DNA from: Gammaproteobacteria bacterium 42_54_T18
GTDB taxonomy: Bacteria; Pseudomonadota; Gammaproteobacteria; Pseudomonadales; Ketobacteraceae
Assembly: GCA_002163245.1 (NCBI GenBank)
Contig: MAAL01000182.1
Coordinates: 1 to 64,000 of the forward strand
Length of the DNA stretch: 64,000 bases
Direction: 5' to 3'
Position 1 is the stretch's first letter; each line of letters starts with the position of its first letter. Shown piece after piece: positions 1 through 8,290 of this stretch. Made by a program: the position numbers and the translations under genes. The notes beneath the pieces were generated by a model. The model made no database searches and was not told the origin of the DNA. It was given only the letters and a program-made list of their open reading frames with translations.

Positions 1-117
1 AACGTAATACAGGTGGGTCGTGAAATATCGGCCTTCAAAGGGCTTGAGCTGTATGATGGGAAACTATCACGTACAGTTCTTAGGGGGCGAAGGGCCGTAA
101 GGCCCCTAGCTACCCGG
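1..117 (+). ncRNA. 3' end of a group II intron (domains V and VI)
   Basis: Bases 46-79 fold as a 34-nt group II intron domain V. The basal helix 46-53/72-79 carries the catalytic AGC at 47-49, there is a bulge near 69-71, and the distal helix 55-59/64-68 is closed by a GAAA tetraloop at 60-63. Domain VI follows, with helix 92-96/101-105 and a GTAA loop. The CTACCCGG end near 110-117 resembles known bacterial intron 3' ends, so the splice junction is probably at 115-118. The intron and any reverse transcriptase lie to the left, outside the window. A 67-codon open frame at 13-216 crosses this structure and is not a gene. Confidence 0.85.
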
Positions 118-377
118 TTCAGTACTTTTACTGTTTGGCGGGCGCAGTTATGCAAGCCCTTTATTATCTATCCAGCAAAAATCGGTTTTTGTTGCAGAAA
201 ATGGCAAAAAAAATGAAAAAAAAGATAAATAGTTTTGAATTGAATGAAAAACAGGCAAAAAGGATAGTGATAACCTAAACAGGTCTGTCAATCCCTCGAC
301 ATGGCAGCTAGACAAGATAAACTAAAGCAGATTGTGGCAAATCCTGGGTAATAAAAAGCCCACTAGGTTTCTATTGC
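118..377. other. Intron downstream flank without a recognised gene
   Basis: This is the 3' exon side of the group II intron. It includes an A-rich stretch around 200-260. I see no convincing coding region, tRNA or strong terminator on either strand. Confidence 0.5.
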
Positions 378-515
378 TCAGCCACACACCACCCTACTGA
401 ACGTCTTCCCATAACGGTTGGCGCGATCTATAACAACGCCGCCCTTTGTTTCAATTGAATCTTCTAACGCGACTTGAGGCACGCTATAACGTAAAGGGTA
501 ACCCTTTTTACACAC
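378..515 (-). CDS. Possible small protein or gene remnant, about 45 aa
   Basis: Just downstream of the phosphorylase gene a minus-strand frame stays open from a GTG at 515 to a TGA at 378-380. It reads like natural protein (RYSVPQVALEDSIETKGG, then VIDRANRYGKTF) and contains no low-complexity run. An AGAGG sits only 2-3 nt before the GTG, which is too close for a good ribosome site. The frame is open a little further upstream, to a stop inside the end of the phosphorylase gene, without an ATG. It could be a small gene cotranscribed with the purine operon or the remains of one. I do not recognise the family. Confidence 0.3.
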   Translation of the reverse strand: MCKKGYPLRYSVPQVALEDSIETKGGVVIDRANRYGKTFSRVVCG

Positions 516-535
516 TACCTCTAGGTGAATACTAA

Positions 536-1255
536 CTACGCCACAGCACTAAGCAATACCCTCACCTGCCCCATTCCTGCATCCAATACTCGCTGAATAT
601 CATCCATTGTAATCAGCCCTTCACTTCGACCAGCGGCCATGTTCACAACGAGAGAGACGTTCGCATATTGTATATTCAGCTCTCTTGCCAGTATGGCTTC
701 TGGCATCGCGGTCATACCTACAATATCGCAACCGTCTTTTTCTAATCGATCAATTTCGGCGGCAGTTTCTAATCGCGGCCCCTGAGTTACGCCGTAAACA
801 CCGCTATCACAAACATTCACTGAAACTTTATTGGCTGCTGCAAATAATTGCTGTCGAAGCTCCTCTGTGTATGGGTAGGTGAAATCCGCGTGAATCACGC
901 GACCCTCTTCCGAAAACGAGGATTGCCTTCCCCAGGTGTAATCAACAATTTGATCGGGGATAACAATAACTTCTGGCCCCATACTAGCATTTATGCCCCC
1001 CACCGCATTGACCCCAATAATACGAGTCACACCCAGCGACTGCAAAGCCCATATATTGGCTCGATAGTTTACAGAATGCGGTGTTAAACTGTGCGCCTTT
1101 CCATGGCGGGCCAAAAAAAACACGGGCGAACCATTAAGTTCACCTTTTTCAATATTTGCTGAAGGCACACCATAAGGTGTTTCCATTACGATAGAATCTT
1201 CCAACGTTAGTCCTTCTAAGGCAGCTAACCCCGTACCACCAATTATCGCTAACAT
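536..1255 (-). CDS. S-methyl-5'-thioinosine phosphorylase (MTIP/PNP family)
   Basis: This 239-aa protein belongs to the MTA/purine nucleoside phosphorylase family. It has a phosphate-binding GGTG at residues 6-9, RHG at 50-52, the family motif TQGPRLETAAEI at 157-168 and MTAMPEA at 181-187. At the purine-binding position it reads VVNMAAGR (203-210) rather than the TDYD-type motif of adenine-specific enzymes. That favours a 6-oxopurine, as in the Pseudomonas MTIP phosphorylase at the same chromosomal position. It would split methylthioinosine into hypoxanthine and methylthioribose-1-phosphate. Its ATG directly abuts the stop of hpt, whose product recycles that hypoxanthine, so the pair forms a salvage operon. 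Confidence 0.85.
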   Translation of the reverse strand: MLAIIGGTGLAALEGLTLEDSIVMETPYGVPSANIEKGELNGSPVFFLARHGKAHSLTPHSVNYRANIWALQSLGVTRIIGVNAVGGINASMGPEVIVIPDQIVDYTWGRQSSFSEEGRVIHADFTYPYTEELRQQLFAAANKVSVNVCDSGVYGVTQGPRLETAAEIDRLEKDGCDIVGMTAMPEAILARELNIQYANVSLVVNMAAGRSEGLITMDDIQRVLDAGMGQVRVLLSAVA

Positions 1256-1813
1256 TTAATCCTCTTTTACCGCGTAGATACCTGCTGCGTTACGTAAATA
1301 CCCCTTATAATCCATGCCATAACCAAAGATAAAACGATCTTCAATATCCAGCCCTGTAAAGTCCGCTTTAAATTCCGGCTGTGCTTTTCTGTCATGTTTT
1401 TTATCTACCAATACAGCAGTAAGCACTTCTTTGGCGCCTTGAGCTTTACAGGCTTCAATGATAGAGGCTAACGTCTGACCTTCATCCAAAATATCATCCA
1501 CAATCAACACCGTTCGACCTTCAATATTATCCTGTGGTGTCACTTTCCACTGCAACTCGTTACCAGACAAACCAAACCCATAACGACTCACATGGATATA
1601 ATCAAGCTCCATTGGAAAGCTTAAACGCATCATTAACTTCGAGGTAAATACCAAACCGCCTTTCATTACAGAGAGAATAATCGGATTGGATTTTTCTAGC
1701 CGTTTTTCAACTTTCTGAGCCACTGTATCAATGGCTCGCTCAACTTGTTCCTTGGACCATAAACAGTCGGCGTCTTTCCAGATACGATCAATTTCTTCTT
1801 GTGTCACTGACAT
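1256..1813 (-). CDS. hpt: Hypoxanthine-guanine phosphoribosyltransferase
   Basis: This 185-aa cytoplasmic type I phosphoribosyltransferase joins hypoxanthine or guanine to PRPP to make IMP or GMP. The PRPP loop VLIVDDILDEGQTL is at residues 102-115 and the KGG pyrophosphate loop is at 51-53. Length is normal for the family. It is the first gene of a two-gene operon with the MTIP phosphorylase, and the stop and next start are directly adjacent. Some Pseudomonas-type members act mainly on hypoxanthine, which would suit this neighbour, but the sequence does not decide between bases. Confidence 0.92.
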   Translation of the reverse strand: MSVTQEEIDRIWKDADCLWSKEQVERAIDTVAQKVEKRLEKSNPIILSVMKGGLVFTSKLMMRLSFPMELDYIHVSRYGFGLSGNELQWKVTPQDNIEGRTVLIVDDILDEGQTLASIIEACKAQGAKEVLTAVLVDKKHDRKAQPEFKADFTGLDIEDRFIFGYGMDYKGYLRNAAGIYAVKED

Positions 1814-1903
1814 GGCGTTTCCTTATTTCTATTGTTTTATATAAGCAACATTCGGTATTACGGATACCAGGGATCAATTATTCTGATCAACGGCAGGCTA
1901 ACT

Positions 1904-3007
1904 TTAAACCTCGACGCATTCTGGTGGCATTTCCCCAGTCATATGCAATGTTTGCGTAGGAAAGGCAAATTCTGCACCATGCTGCTCAACAATCTCTGCA
2001 ATTAAAAATAGCACATCTTGCTTTACTTCATGGAACCTCACCCAATTGGTTGTTTTAGTGAAGGTGTATACAAAGAAATCCAACGAGGAGGCCGCATAAG
2101 AATTGAAATTCACAATCAATGTTTGTGTATGATCAATATCCTCATGATCTATTAGCATTTGTTTTACCTTAGTAATAATAGAAGGTAATTGACTCACATC
2201 ATCGTAACGGACCCCCATCGTTTCATAGATTCGTCGATGAGTCATTCTGGACGGGTTCTCTAGAGCAATACTGGTAAACATTGAGTTAGGTACATATAAA
2301 GGTCGTTTATCAAAAGTACGAATACGGGTTAATCGCCAGCCAATATGCTCAACCGTCCCCTCAATTTTCCGGTCAGGTGATCTTACCCAGTCACCAACAG
2401 AAAAAGGCCTATCCATGTATACCATCATGCCACCAAAGAAATTGGCTAGTAAATCCTTAGCTGCAAAACCAACAGCAATACCACCAACCCCACCAAATGC
2501 CAGTACACCGGAAACGCTATACCCCATTGTTTGCAGAATGACCAAAACACCGGTAATAATTACCGACAAGCGCAGTAGTTTGGCAACGGCTGTAACCGTT
2601 GTTTCATCTAGGGGTTCTTTGACGTAGCCAGGAGTTTTTAAATTCTTCTCTGCTTCAGAAATAAAACGTATTACCGCCCAAGCAATTATCGCGATAAACA
2701 TCACACCAACGACAGGTTTAACTATTTCTTGAACCTGGACTGATTGCAACTCGTGTGTGATTTTAAAAACCAAGCGTACGCCAACCAATAATACGAAATA
2801 ACGAATAGGTTTACGTCCTGCCTCTAACAACGAGTCATCCCACAAGTTCTTGGTCTTCTTTGCTTGCAAGGCTAACCTACTGAAAAACTTTCTCAAAAAA
2901 TAGTTCAACAATAACGTAAGAAATATAACGATGAAGACATGCAACACCCAATCATGGGTAGCCTCTTCACCAACCATCAAATTAATAAGCTGATCAAATT
3001 GATCCAT
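1904..3007 (-). CDS. Small-conductance mechanosensitive channel, MscS family
   Basis: This 367-aa inner-membrane protein has predicted membrane segments near residues 20-38, 66-84, 98-116 and 146-161. A glycine/alanine-rich pore helix (GGVGGIAVGFAAKDLL, 172-187) is followed by VYMDRPFSVGDWV, the start of the MscS beta domain. It should open under membrane tension to release solutes during hypo-osmotic shock. It has more membrane helices than E. coli MscS and resembles the larger YnaI/YbdG-type members. It lies between hpt and nagZ on the same strand and has its own 5' gap, so it may be transcribed separately. Confidence 0.9.
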   Translation of the reverse strand: MDQFDQLINLMVGEEATHDWVLHVFIVIFLTLLLNYFLRKFFSRLALQAKKTKNLWDDSLLEAGRKPIRYFVLLVGVRLVFKITHELQSVQVQEIVKPVVGVMFIAIIAWAVIRFISEAEKNLKTPGYVKEPLDETTVTAVAKLLRLSVIITGVLVILQTMGYSVSGVLAFGGVGGIAVGFAAKDLLANFFGGMMVYMDRPFSVGDWVRSPDRKIEGTVEHIGWRLTRIRTFDKRPLYVPNSMFTSIALENPSRMTHRRIYETMGVRYDDVSQLPSIITKVKQMLIDHEDIDHTQTLIVNFNSYAASSLDFFVYTFTKTTNWVRFHEVKQDVLFLIAEIVEQHGAEFAFPTQTLHMTGEMPPECVEV

Positions 3008-3047
3008 ACCGCCCTTTCACCCTATCGTTATTGCTATGAAAATCACT

Positions 3048-4061
3048 TTATACAAGCTTAGACATTAATTGCTGAGTATTACACCAGCGGTCCGTCCGTT
3101 TTAATTCATCAAAGTCCCACAGGCACTGAGAGCGCATCCCCAACAGCCGCTGCTGATCTGGTTGCCATGCTTCTCGCTCAACCCAATCAAGCACTTCCAA
3201 CGCTTTATCAAATTGGTTGCACACTAGCACCATATCACAACCCGCCTCTTTTGCTGCCTGGGCTCGTTCTGGGTAACTTCCCGCCATCGATGCACCTTCC
3301 ATGGTTAGGTCATCACTAAAGATCACCCCGGAAAATTGCTGCTGCTTTCGTAGCACATCTTGCAACCAGTATGGAGAAAAACCTGCGGGTTGCGGGTCCA
3401 CTTGATGATAAATGACATGAGCTGGCATGATGCCCTTTAACTGCTGAGATAGTGCAGCAAAAGGTTTAATATCATCACTCGCTATCACAAATTCAGCGCG
3501 TCTGTCTGTGGGTATTGCCACGTGTGAATCCGCCTCGACCCAACCATGTCCTGGAAAGTGCTTACCTGTAGCGGCCATTCCTGCGTCCTGCATTCCTGCG
3601 ATGTAAGCTCTGGCTACTTGAATAACAATCTCAGGGTCTCGATGTATAGAGCGGTCACCAATAACTGCACTGCGACCAAAATCAAGATCCAATACAGGAG
3701 CAAAGGATATATCCACACCCAAAGAAAGCATTTCTGCAGCCATCAACCAACCAAAATCCATGGCTAACGACAACGCTCCATCTTTATCACTCTCGTAGGC
3801 GTCTCCCAATACACGCAAAGCAGGTAATCGTGTAAGTCCGGTCTGAAAACGCTGAACACGACCTCCCTCTTGATCTACCGCAACAATGATATCAGGACGA
3901 ATAGCACGAATAGCACTGACCAATGATTTAACTTGGCCTACAGATTCAAAATTCCTACGAAATAAAATCAAACCACCCACTCCTGGGCGACCCAATATTT
4001 CAACTTCCAACGGGGTTAACTCTAACCCTTCAACATCCAACATCAATGGACCCAAAGGCAT
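3048..4061 (-). CDS. nagZ: Beta-N-acetylhexosaminidase, peptidoglycan recycling
   Basis: This 337-aa glycoside hydrolase family 3 enzyme removes GlcNAc from GlcNAc-1,6-anhydro-muropeptides in the cytoplasm. The GH3 NagZ signature KHFPGHG is at residues 167-173, with D178 and H180 on the same catalytic loop. The nucleophile motif FSDDLTMEGA is at 248-257. There is no signal peptide, as expected. The position beside psrA and lexA matches the Pseudomonas arrangement. NagZ products feed the AmpG/AmpR recycling pathway, but no beta-lactamase regulator is in the window. Confidence 0.95.
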   Translation of the reverse strand: MPLGPLMLDVEGLELTPLEVEILGRPGVGGLILFRRNFESVGQVKSLVSAIRAIRPDIIVAVDQEGGRVQRFQTGLTRLPALRVLGDAYESDKDGALSLAMDFGWLMAAEMLSLGVDISFAPVLDLDFGRSAVIGDRSIHRDPEIVIQVARAYIAGMQDAGMAATGKHFPGHGWVEADSHVAIPTDRRAEFVIASDDIKPFAALSQQLKGIMPAHVIYHQVDPQPAGFSPYWLQDVLRKQQQFSGVIFSDDLTMEGASMAGSYPERAQAAKEAGCDMVLVCNQFDKALEVLDWVEREAWQPDQQRLLGMRSQCLWDFDELKRTDRWCNTQQLMSKLV

Positions 4062-4181
4062 AATAGCTCCTGCGATTTTCTCAAAATCAAATGATTATAA
4101 ATAGGGATCAGGGAAATGAGAGAATAATACCGAAAATACGCAGTCGATGCTTGTTTTTCGTTAATAACCACAGGCTCGACG

Positions 4182-4748
4182 CTAATCAACCGTTATCAAA
4201 ACTTTCATTCCTACACTGACAAGATCAAATAATTCAATCACATCGTGGTTTCTCATGCGAATACAACCATGTGAAAGAGGTTGCCCCATTGGTTCGCTAT
4301 CAGGGGTTCCATGGATATAAATAAATCGCCTCATACTATCCACTGAACCTAGTCGGTTATATCCAACCTCATTCCCACACAGCCATAAAATTCGCGAAAG
4401 GATCCAATCTCGTTGCGGAAACTGTGCAGCCAGATCGTCAGAATATACTTCCCCAGTGGCTCTGCGCCCAACAAAAACTGCATTAATAGGTTGTAAATCG
4501 CCTATTTTGGCTCTAACACGATGTGCCCCCAAAGGTGTTTGTCCACTGTTCTCAGTGTTACCCGCACCAGCAAATGAGCTAGAAATTGACCATTCGTTTA
4601 TCAACGAACTCCCGTCGTATAACACAAGAGTTTGCCGAGCGATTGAGATAACAATGGAATAGGAGCGAATACGACCACCAATGATGAATACAGTTATTGC
4701 GAATATACTGCTACAGGGACACTTTAACCCCAGCAGAAATAAAGGCAA
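4182..4748 (-). CDS. L,D-transpeptidase (YkuD family)
   Basis: The protein is about 188 aa and carries the YkuD active-site signature SHGCIRMRN near residues 150-158, whose Cys attacks the peptidoglycan tetrapeptide, preceded by the conserved YIHGT. It would form 3-3 crosslinks or attach proteins to the wall. The start is uncertain: no ATG precedes the domain, and the best in-frame choice is TTG at 4748, which overlaps the end of psrA by 38 nt. The N-terminus then contains a hydrophobic stretch (FAITVFIIGG) that could be a short membrane anchor. It is probably translationally coupled to psrA, and nagZ downstream also handles peptidoglycan. Confidence 0.82.
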   Translation of the reverse strand: MPLFLLGLKCPCSSIFAITVFIIGGRIRSYSIVISIARQTLVLYDGSSLINEWSISSSFAGAGNTENSGQTPLGAHRVRAKIGDLQPINAVFVGRRATGEVYSDDLAAQFPQRDWILSRILWLCGNEVGYNRLGSVDSMRRFIYIHGTPDSEPMGQPLSHGCIRMRNHDVIELFDLVSVGMKVLITVD

Positions 4749-5340
4749 GCAGACGTTTAATTACGTTTTGAATTTGCGACTCCTCTCCAGAGTCATCGCT
4801 TAACATCGCCTCTAAAGCGCCATAGTTCGACAATGAGAAAACAGCAGCTCCCAATGCAAAATGCGTATTCCAAAAGAGATCGGTATCTGAAAGCTCAGGG
4901 CATGCAGGGCGCAACAAATCTATATATCTCGTCGAAATGCGACCATAACGTTCACTCAAATAATCACGCAAATGCCCCTGTGATTGCGTATATGCCAACC
5001 CTAACAATCGCATAAATGATGCGGTTCTAGTTACATCATCACCATGTGCAGACAAAATTGCCTTCGACAACAACACAAGTAAATCGTCCAATGACAATGC
5101 TTTAGCACTTGTTTCAGCTTCATCAAGCCGCAACGATAGTGAGTTAGCTAGGGGCTCTAGAAAACGCACGAATACGGCTTGAATTAGTGCTTTTTTTGAG
5201 CCAAAGTGATAATTCACAGCAGCTAAATTAACATTCGCAGTACTAGTAATGGTTCGCAATGAAGTTTCCGCAAAGCCACGCTCAGCAAATAACGCCTCTG
5301 CTGCGTCTAATATGCGGTCAACCGTATCTTTTTGCGCCAT
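4711..5340 (-). CDS. psrA: TetR-family fatty acid regulator PsrA
   Basis: This 209-aa repressor has an N-terminal TetR helix-turn-helix (about residues 8-55) with the sequence AAVNYHFGSKKALIQAVF, closely like Pseudomonas PsrA. Gene order (nagZ-psrA-lexA) also matches. In Pseudomonas PsrA binds long-chain fatty acids and controls rpoS, beta-oxidation genes and itself. Two AAAC-N4-GTTT sites just upstream (5361-5385) fit the published PsrA box and suggest autoregulation. It overlaps the L,D-transpeptidase gene by 38 nt. No fadBA genes lie nearby; a crotonase and a desaturase occur 45-50 kb away in this window. Confidence 0.88.
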   Translation of the reverse strand: MAQKDTVDRILDAAEALFAERGFAETSLRTITSTANVNLAAVNYHFGSKKALIQAVFVRFLEPLANSLSLRLDEAETSAKALSLDDLLVLLSKAILSAHGDDVTRTASFMRLLGLAYTQSQGHLRDYLSERYGRISTRYIDLLRPACPELSDTDLFWNTHFALGAAVFSLSNYGALEAMLSDDSGEESQIQNVIKRLLAFISAGVKVSL

Positions 5341-5360
5341 GAAACACCTTTTTTATTCAT

Positions 5361-5385
5361 AAACAGATGTTTGAAACATACGTTT
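5361..5385 (-). promoter_or_regulatory. Tandem PsrA-type operators upstream of psrA
   Basis: Two inverted half-site pairs of form AAAC-N4-GTTT lie at 5361-5372 (spacer AGAT) and 5374-5385 (spacer ATAC), 13 bp apart. They begin 21 bp before the psrA start codon. The form matches the known PsrA consensus, so autoregulation is likely. The assignment rests on motif match only. Confidence 0.7.
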
Positions 5386-5421
5386 ACAAATTGATTCTGT
5401 CAAGGCAGCAAATTGCGTGCA

Positions 5422-6744
5422 TCAAAAATACCTAACAACTTCGAATTGAATATAACTGTCACGAGTAAAAGCGGCTAGTTTTCGATTAGTTCCACCATCC
5501 CCTGACTCGAACTGATCCAAGCTTTCCTCAACCGTAGGGGCATCCCCCGTATTCGCAAACACAAACATGTCAATGGTCACAAACCAATCTGCATAAAACC
5601 GTCGGCTTGCTTCCAACGTCCATAATTGCTCTTTTGTGGTGCTATCAACACTAACAAAAAACAAGGCTTGAGAGCTAGCGACATCATTTAATGTCCAACG
5701 TGTACCCACTACTACGTCCCTTTCGGAAGCATTGGGCGCATCAAACCCCCGGTCATCAAAACTGTATTCAGCAATCCATCCCAAATCAATGTCTGTATCA
5801 AATACACCTATTTGAGTATATTCAGCACCAACCACTGCGGCAGTATAACGATCACCTTGGCCGCTACGAAAAACACTCTCCAATTTCCATATCCATTCAC
5901 CTCCAATATATTGCGCCTCCAGCCCTGTCTGGTCGATAACAGGATAATAGGTCAGCAGTTCATCTTTATCGTTTAACCCAATAATTGTTGGCTCTTTTGA
6001 AGTACCACTAAAGTGAGACAATGCCAATTCCCAGTCATCAATAGATACTTGCCATCGAAACGCTGCATCAACACGCTGACCTTTATCGCCCGACTCATAC
6101 TTTGCATGATCTTTAGTAATAACAAATGTAGAACGAGGCCGGCCGTCTTCACCGGCAAACATACGCTTACGATGCCCTGGTAAAATAAAGAAATCTATTA
6201 TGCCCCAGTCATTCACCAATGAAAGATTAACCATCGGCTGCCCTAACTTGTCTTCACCATCCAAACCGCGCGATAGATCTGACTGGTTAATAATATCAAC
6301 CAGATGCACACTTTCCGTCACCCCCCAAAACACCTTACGTATCCCAGTACGCAACTCCCAGTCATCACCAACATGAATCCATGCTAAATCTTGAATATCT
6401 CCATGAGTTCTCTCATCATCCTCCTGATCTACGACAAACCATGGGATAAACTCAATGCTATCCATGCCTTCATTCCATTGATAATAAAACTCTAGCTGGG
6501 TACGCACAGACACATCAGAGCGACTCTGGCCATAAGATGCACCCTCTGCAAACAAACGCACCTGAGCACCCAACTCCCAATCCAGTTTATATTCACCAAC
6601 ACCCAAAACACCTTCTGAAGCCACTGAAAATGTAGGAATAACTATTGTTAAAAAGATAAGTAAAAAAGATCGAACAACACCGAGCCGGATAACTTCGCGT
6701 AGAGACCGCTCCGACAACGGTACAGATTTTGTAAACCTAGCCAT
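5422..6744 (-). CDS. Putative outer-membrane beta-barrel protein
   Basis: This 440-aa secreted protein has an unusually long N-region before the hydrophobic signal core (about residues 24-42, ending SVAS). The rest shows alternating polar/aromatic strands and ends in Phe (EVVRYF), typical of BAM-inserted barrels. A WGVTESVHLVDIINQSDL segment near residues 140-157 resembles a conserved turn in DUF1302-type barrels, which is only a weak family hint. It may be a porin-like channel, substrate unknown. It sits upstream of psrA on the same strand, separated by 81 bp holding the PsrA operators. Confidence 0.6.
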   Translation of the reverse strand: MARFTKSVPLSERSLREVIRLGVVRSFLLIFLTIVIPTFSVASEGVLGVGEYKLDWELGAQVRLFAEGASYGQSRSDVSVRTQLEFYYQWNEGMDSIEFIPWFVVDQEDDERTHGDIQDLAWIHVGDDWELRTGIRKVFWGVTESVHLVDIINQSDLSRGLDGEDKLGQPMVNLSLVNDWGIIDFFILPGHRKRMFAGEDGRPRSTFVITKDHAKYESGDKGQRVDAAFRWQVSIDDWELALSHFSGTSKEPTIIGLNDKDELLTYYPVIDQTGLEAQYIGGEWIWKLESVFRSGQGDRYTAAVVGAEYTQIGVFDTDIDLGWIAEYSFDDRGFDAPNASERDVVVGTRWTLNDVASSQALFFVSVDSTTKEQLWTLEASRRFYADWFVTIDMFVFANTGDAPTVEESLDQFESGDGGTNRKLAAFTRDSYIQFEVVRYF

Positions 6745-7117
6745 AATTACTCAACCTTTCTTATTATTAACCTGACGCACCGTCATTTTTTGACACAAAC
6801 CTATCTTCTACCGATAAATAGCAATCTACAAGTTTCATTTCAAGAACAGACTATTCTATTATTGCTTATTAGACTAATTGGGAATTATAAAATACCTTTT
6901 ATGAACACATTCGACGGCCCATATTCCCAGACCTTTTATAAGTAACTGTTATCACTCTTTTTTTACTCTTAATCAGCTCCCTCATCAGCATAACTGAGGA
7001 GTATAGCCTTTCCTTTGTGCGCATTTATGACTAGCAAGTCACAGTTACAGAACTAAAATTACAGTACTGACAGAATGAATTGCGCGCCCCCAACTTTGCG
7101 CGCAAACGGAGTGTCTT
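6745..7117. other. Divergent intergenic region, no gene seen
   Basis: This 373-bp AT-rich gap separates the leftward barrel gene from the rightward small gene at 7118, so it must hold both promoters. No tRNA, small RNA or convincing small ORF is visible. A GGAG 9 nt before 7118 is the ribosome site of the right-hand gene. Confidence 0.5.
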
Positions 7118-7426
7118 ATGTTAACAAGAACCTTACCTGAAATTGGCCAATGGTATGAAAACAAAGATACCGGTGCTCTGTTCGAAGTTGTTGCTATTGA
7201 TGACCAGGGTTTTGTAGCAACACAATACTTTGATGGTGAAGTTGAAGAACTAGACCCCGAAACCTTTATCAAAATGCCTTTACGCATGACAGAGCAGCCG
7301 GAAGATTGGGGGGGGCCATTTGAAGTTGATACTGAAGATCGTTTTGAAAGTGATTTTTTTGCAATTCCCAACGAAAACAAACAAGAGTCTGGGCTCGAAC
7401 CAGATTACATGAGAATTGTTGAATAA
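7118..7426 (+). CDS. Conserved small acidic protein of unknown function
   Basis: This 102-aa acidic protein begins with an ATG preceded by GGAG at good spacing. It contains PEIGQWYENKDTGALFEVV and a TEQPEDWGGPFE segment, followed by an acidic tail. It has no signal peptide, membrane segment or cysteine. It resembles small DUF6763-type proteins of gammaproteobacteria; that match is from memory and tentative. It lies just upstream of lexA on the same strand, but lexA has its own SOS promoter, so joint transcription is uncertain. An 8-G run at 7308-7315 encodes the W-G-G of the DWGGP motif. Confidence 0.7.
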   Translation: MLTRTLPEIGQWYENKDTGALFEVVAIDDQGFVATQYFDGEVEELDPETFIKMPLRMTEQPEDWGGPFEVDTEDRFESDFFAIPNENKQESGLEPDYMRIVE

Positions 7427-7495
7427 TTTATCACTGCCTTTTCTCTTTACATTCCATACAGTTGCGATATCCGTGTAGTTGCAATACCCACAAAG

Positions 7496-7511
7496 CTGTA
7501 TATACTTCCAG
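7496..7511 (+). promoter_or_regulatory. Weaker LexA binding site (SOS box 1)
   Basis: The sequence is CTGT-N8-CCAG, one base off the CTGT-N8-ACAG consensus, 18 bp upstream of the better box. Paired boxes before lexA are common in gammaproteobacteria. Confidence 0.6.
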
Positions 7512-7513
7512 AA

Positions 7514-7529
7514 CTGTATATTGAAACAG
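7514..7529 (+). promoter_or_regulatory. LexA binding site (SOS box 2)
   Basis: The sequence is a perfect CTGT-N8-ACAG with an AT-rich spacer (ATATTGAA), 44 bp before the lexA start codon. It supports negative autoregulation of lexA. Confidence 0.9.
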
Positions 7530-7573
7530 TTCATTGTTTCACGTATTTTTCTTACCTAATGCGGCAACTAATT

Positions 7574-8176
7574 ATGGAAAAGCTAACCAAGCGTCAACAA
7601 GAGATTTATAACCTTATTCGTGACCACATTATCGACACCGGAATGCCTCCTACGCGAATGGATATTGCCAACCACTTTGGTTTTCGTTCTCCTAATGCTG
7701 CAGAAGACCATTTGCGCGCTTTAGAAAGAAAAGGGGCAATCGAAATGCTTCCAGGAACTTCTCGCGGAATTCGCCTTATGGATGAAGCAGAGCCAGGAAT
7801 TCCAATTATTGGTGAAGTTGCAGCAGGCCACCCTGTGCTAGCAGAAGAAAACATCAGTAGTTATTGTGACGTTCCACAGAGCATGTTTACACCACAGGCC
7901 GATTACTTTTTAAGGGTAAAAGGTCTAAGCATGAAGGATGCAGGGATTTACGATGGAGATTTACTTGCCGTTCACAAAACAACCAATGTACGTAAAGGGC
8001 AGATAGTTGTCGCACGCATAGGCGCTGAAGTTACCGTAAAACGATTCGACAAAAAAAGAAACAAAGTGTTTCTTTTGCCTGAAAATGAAGATTTTGACCC
8101 TATTGAAGTAGACTCAAACTCAGAAGAATTCGCTATTGAAGGCATTGGTGTTGGCATCATCAGAGACGGTATTTAA
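7574..8176 (+). CDS. lexA: SOS-response repressor LexA
   Basis: This 200-aa repressor/autoprotease has an N-terminal winged helix ([12 protein letters not shown] onward) and a C-terminal S24 peptidase domain. The ATG at 7574 is preferred over one at 7559: it gives the standard start MEKLTKRQQ and puts the A84-G85 cleavage site, Ser119 and Lys156 at exactly the E. coli positions. Two SOS boxes precede it. It should repress itself and the imuA-imuB-dnaE2 operon at 41-47 kb, which carries a perfect box. The sulA gene that usually follows in pseudomonads is absent. Confidence 0.96.
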   Translation: MEKLTKRQQEIYNLIRDHIIDTGMPPTRMDIANHFGFRSPNAAEDHLRALERKGAIEMLPGTSRGIRLMDEAEPGIPIIGEVAAGHPVLAEENISSYCDVPQSMFTPQADYFLRVKGLSMKDAGIYDGDLLAVHKTTNVRKGQIVVARIGAEVTVKRFDKKRNKVFLLPENEDFDPIEVDSNSEEFAIEGIGVGIIRDGI

Positions 8177-8210
8177 AAACCCTGATTGGGGAAACAAATT
8201 GTGAAAACAA

Positions 8211-8241
8211 TTCGCCAAACAGGTTATACCGGTTTGGCGAA
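8211..8241 (-). terminator. Inverted repeat, likely terminator of the gene at 8291-8536
   Basis: A 10-bp perfect stem (TTCGCCAAAC with GTTTGGCGAA) encloses an 11-nt loop. Read leftwards, the stem is followed by TTGTTTTC, so it suits the minus-strand gene. The plus-strand side lacks a T run, though lexA also ends here. Confidence 0.6.
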
Positions 8242-8290
8242 GCAGCCCGTTAAAACGTTGCTGCATATAACAAATTTCTACTTACGTGCT

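Noticed and set aside
13-216. 67-codon open frame at the left edge
   Set aside because: It runs straight through group II intron domains V and VI and into A-rich DNA; the structure explains the sequence better than a protein does.
7045-7080. Additional SOS box candidates (repeated TTACAG/CTGT words)
   Set aside because: The half-sites are direct or wrongly spaced; none gives CTGT-N8-ACAG.
7308-7315. 8-G run in the small acidic protein gene as a phase-variation tract
   Set aside because: The frame through it is intact and the run encodes a plausible conserved W-G-G; nothing suggests switching.
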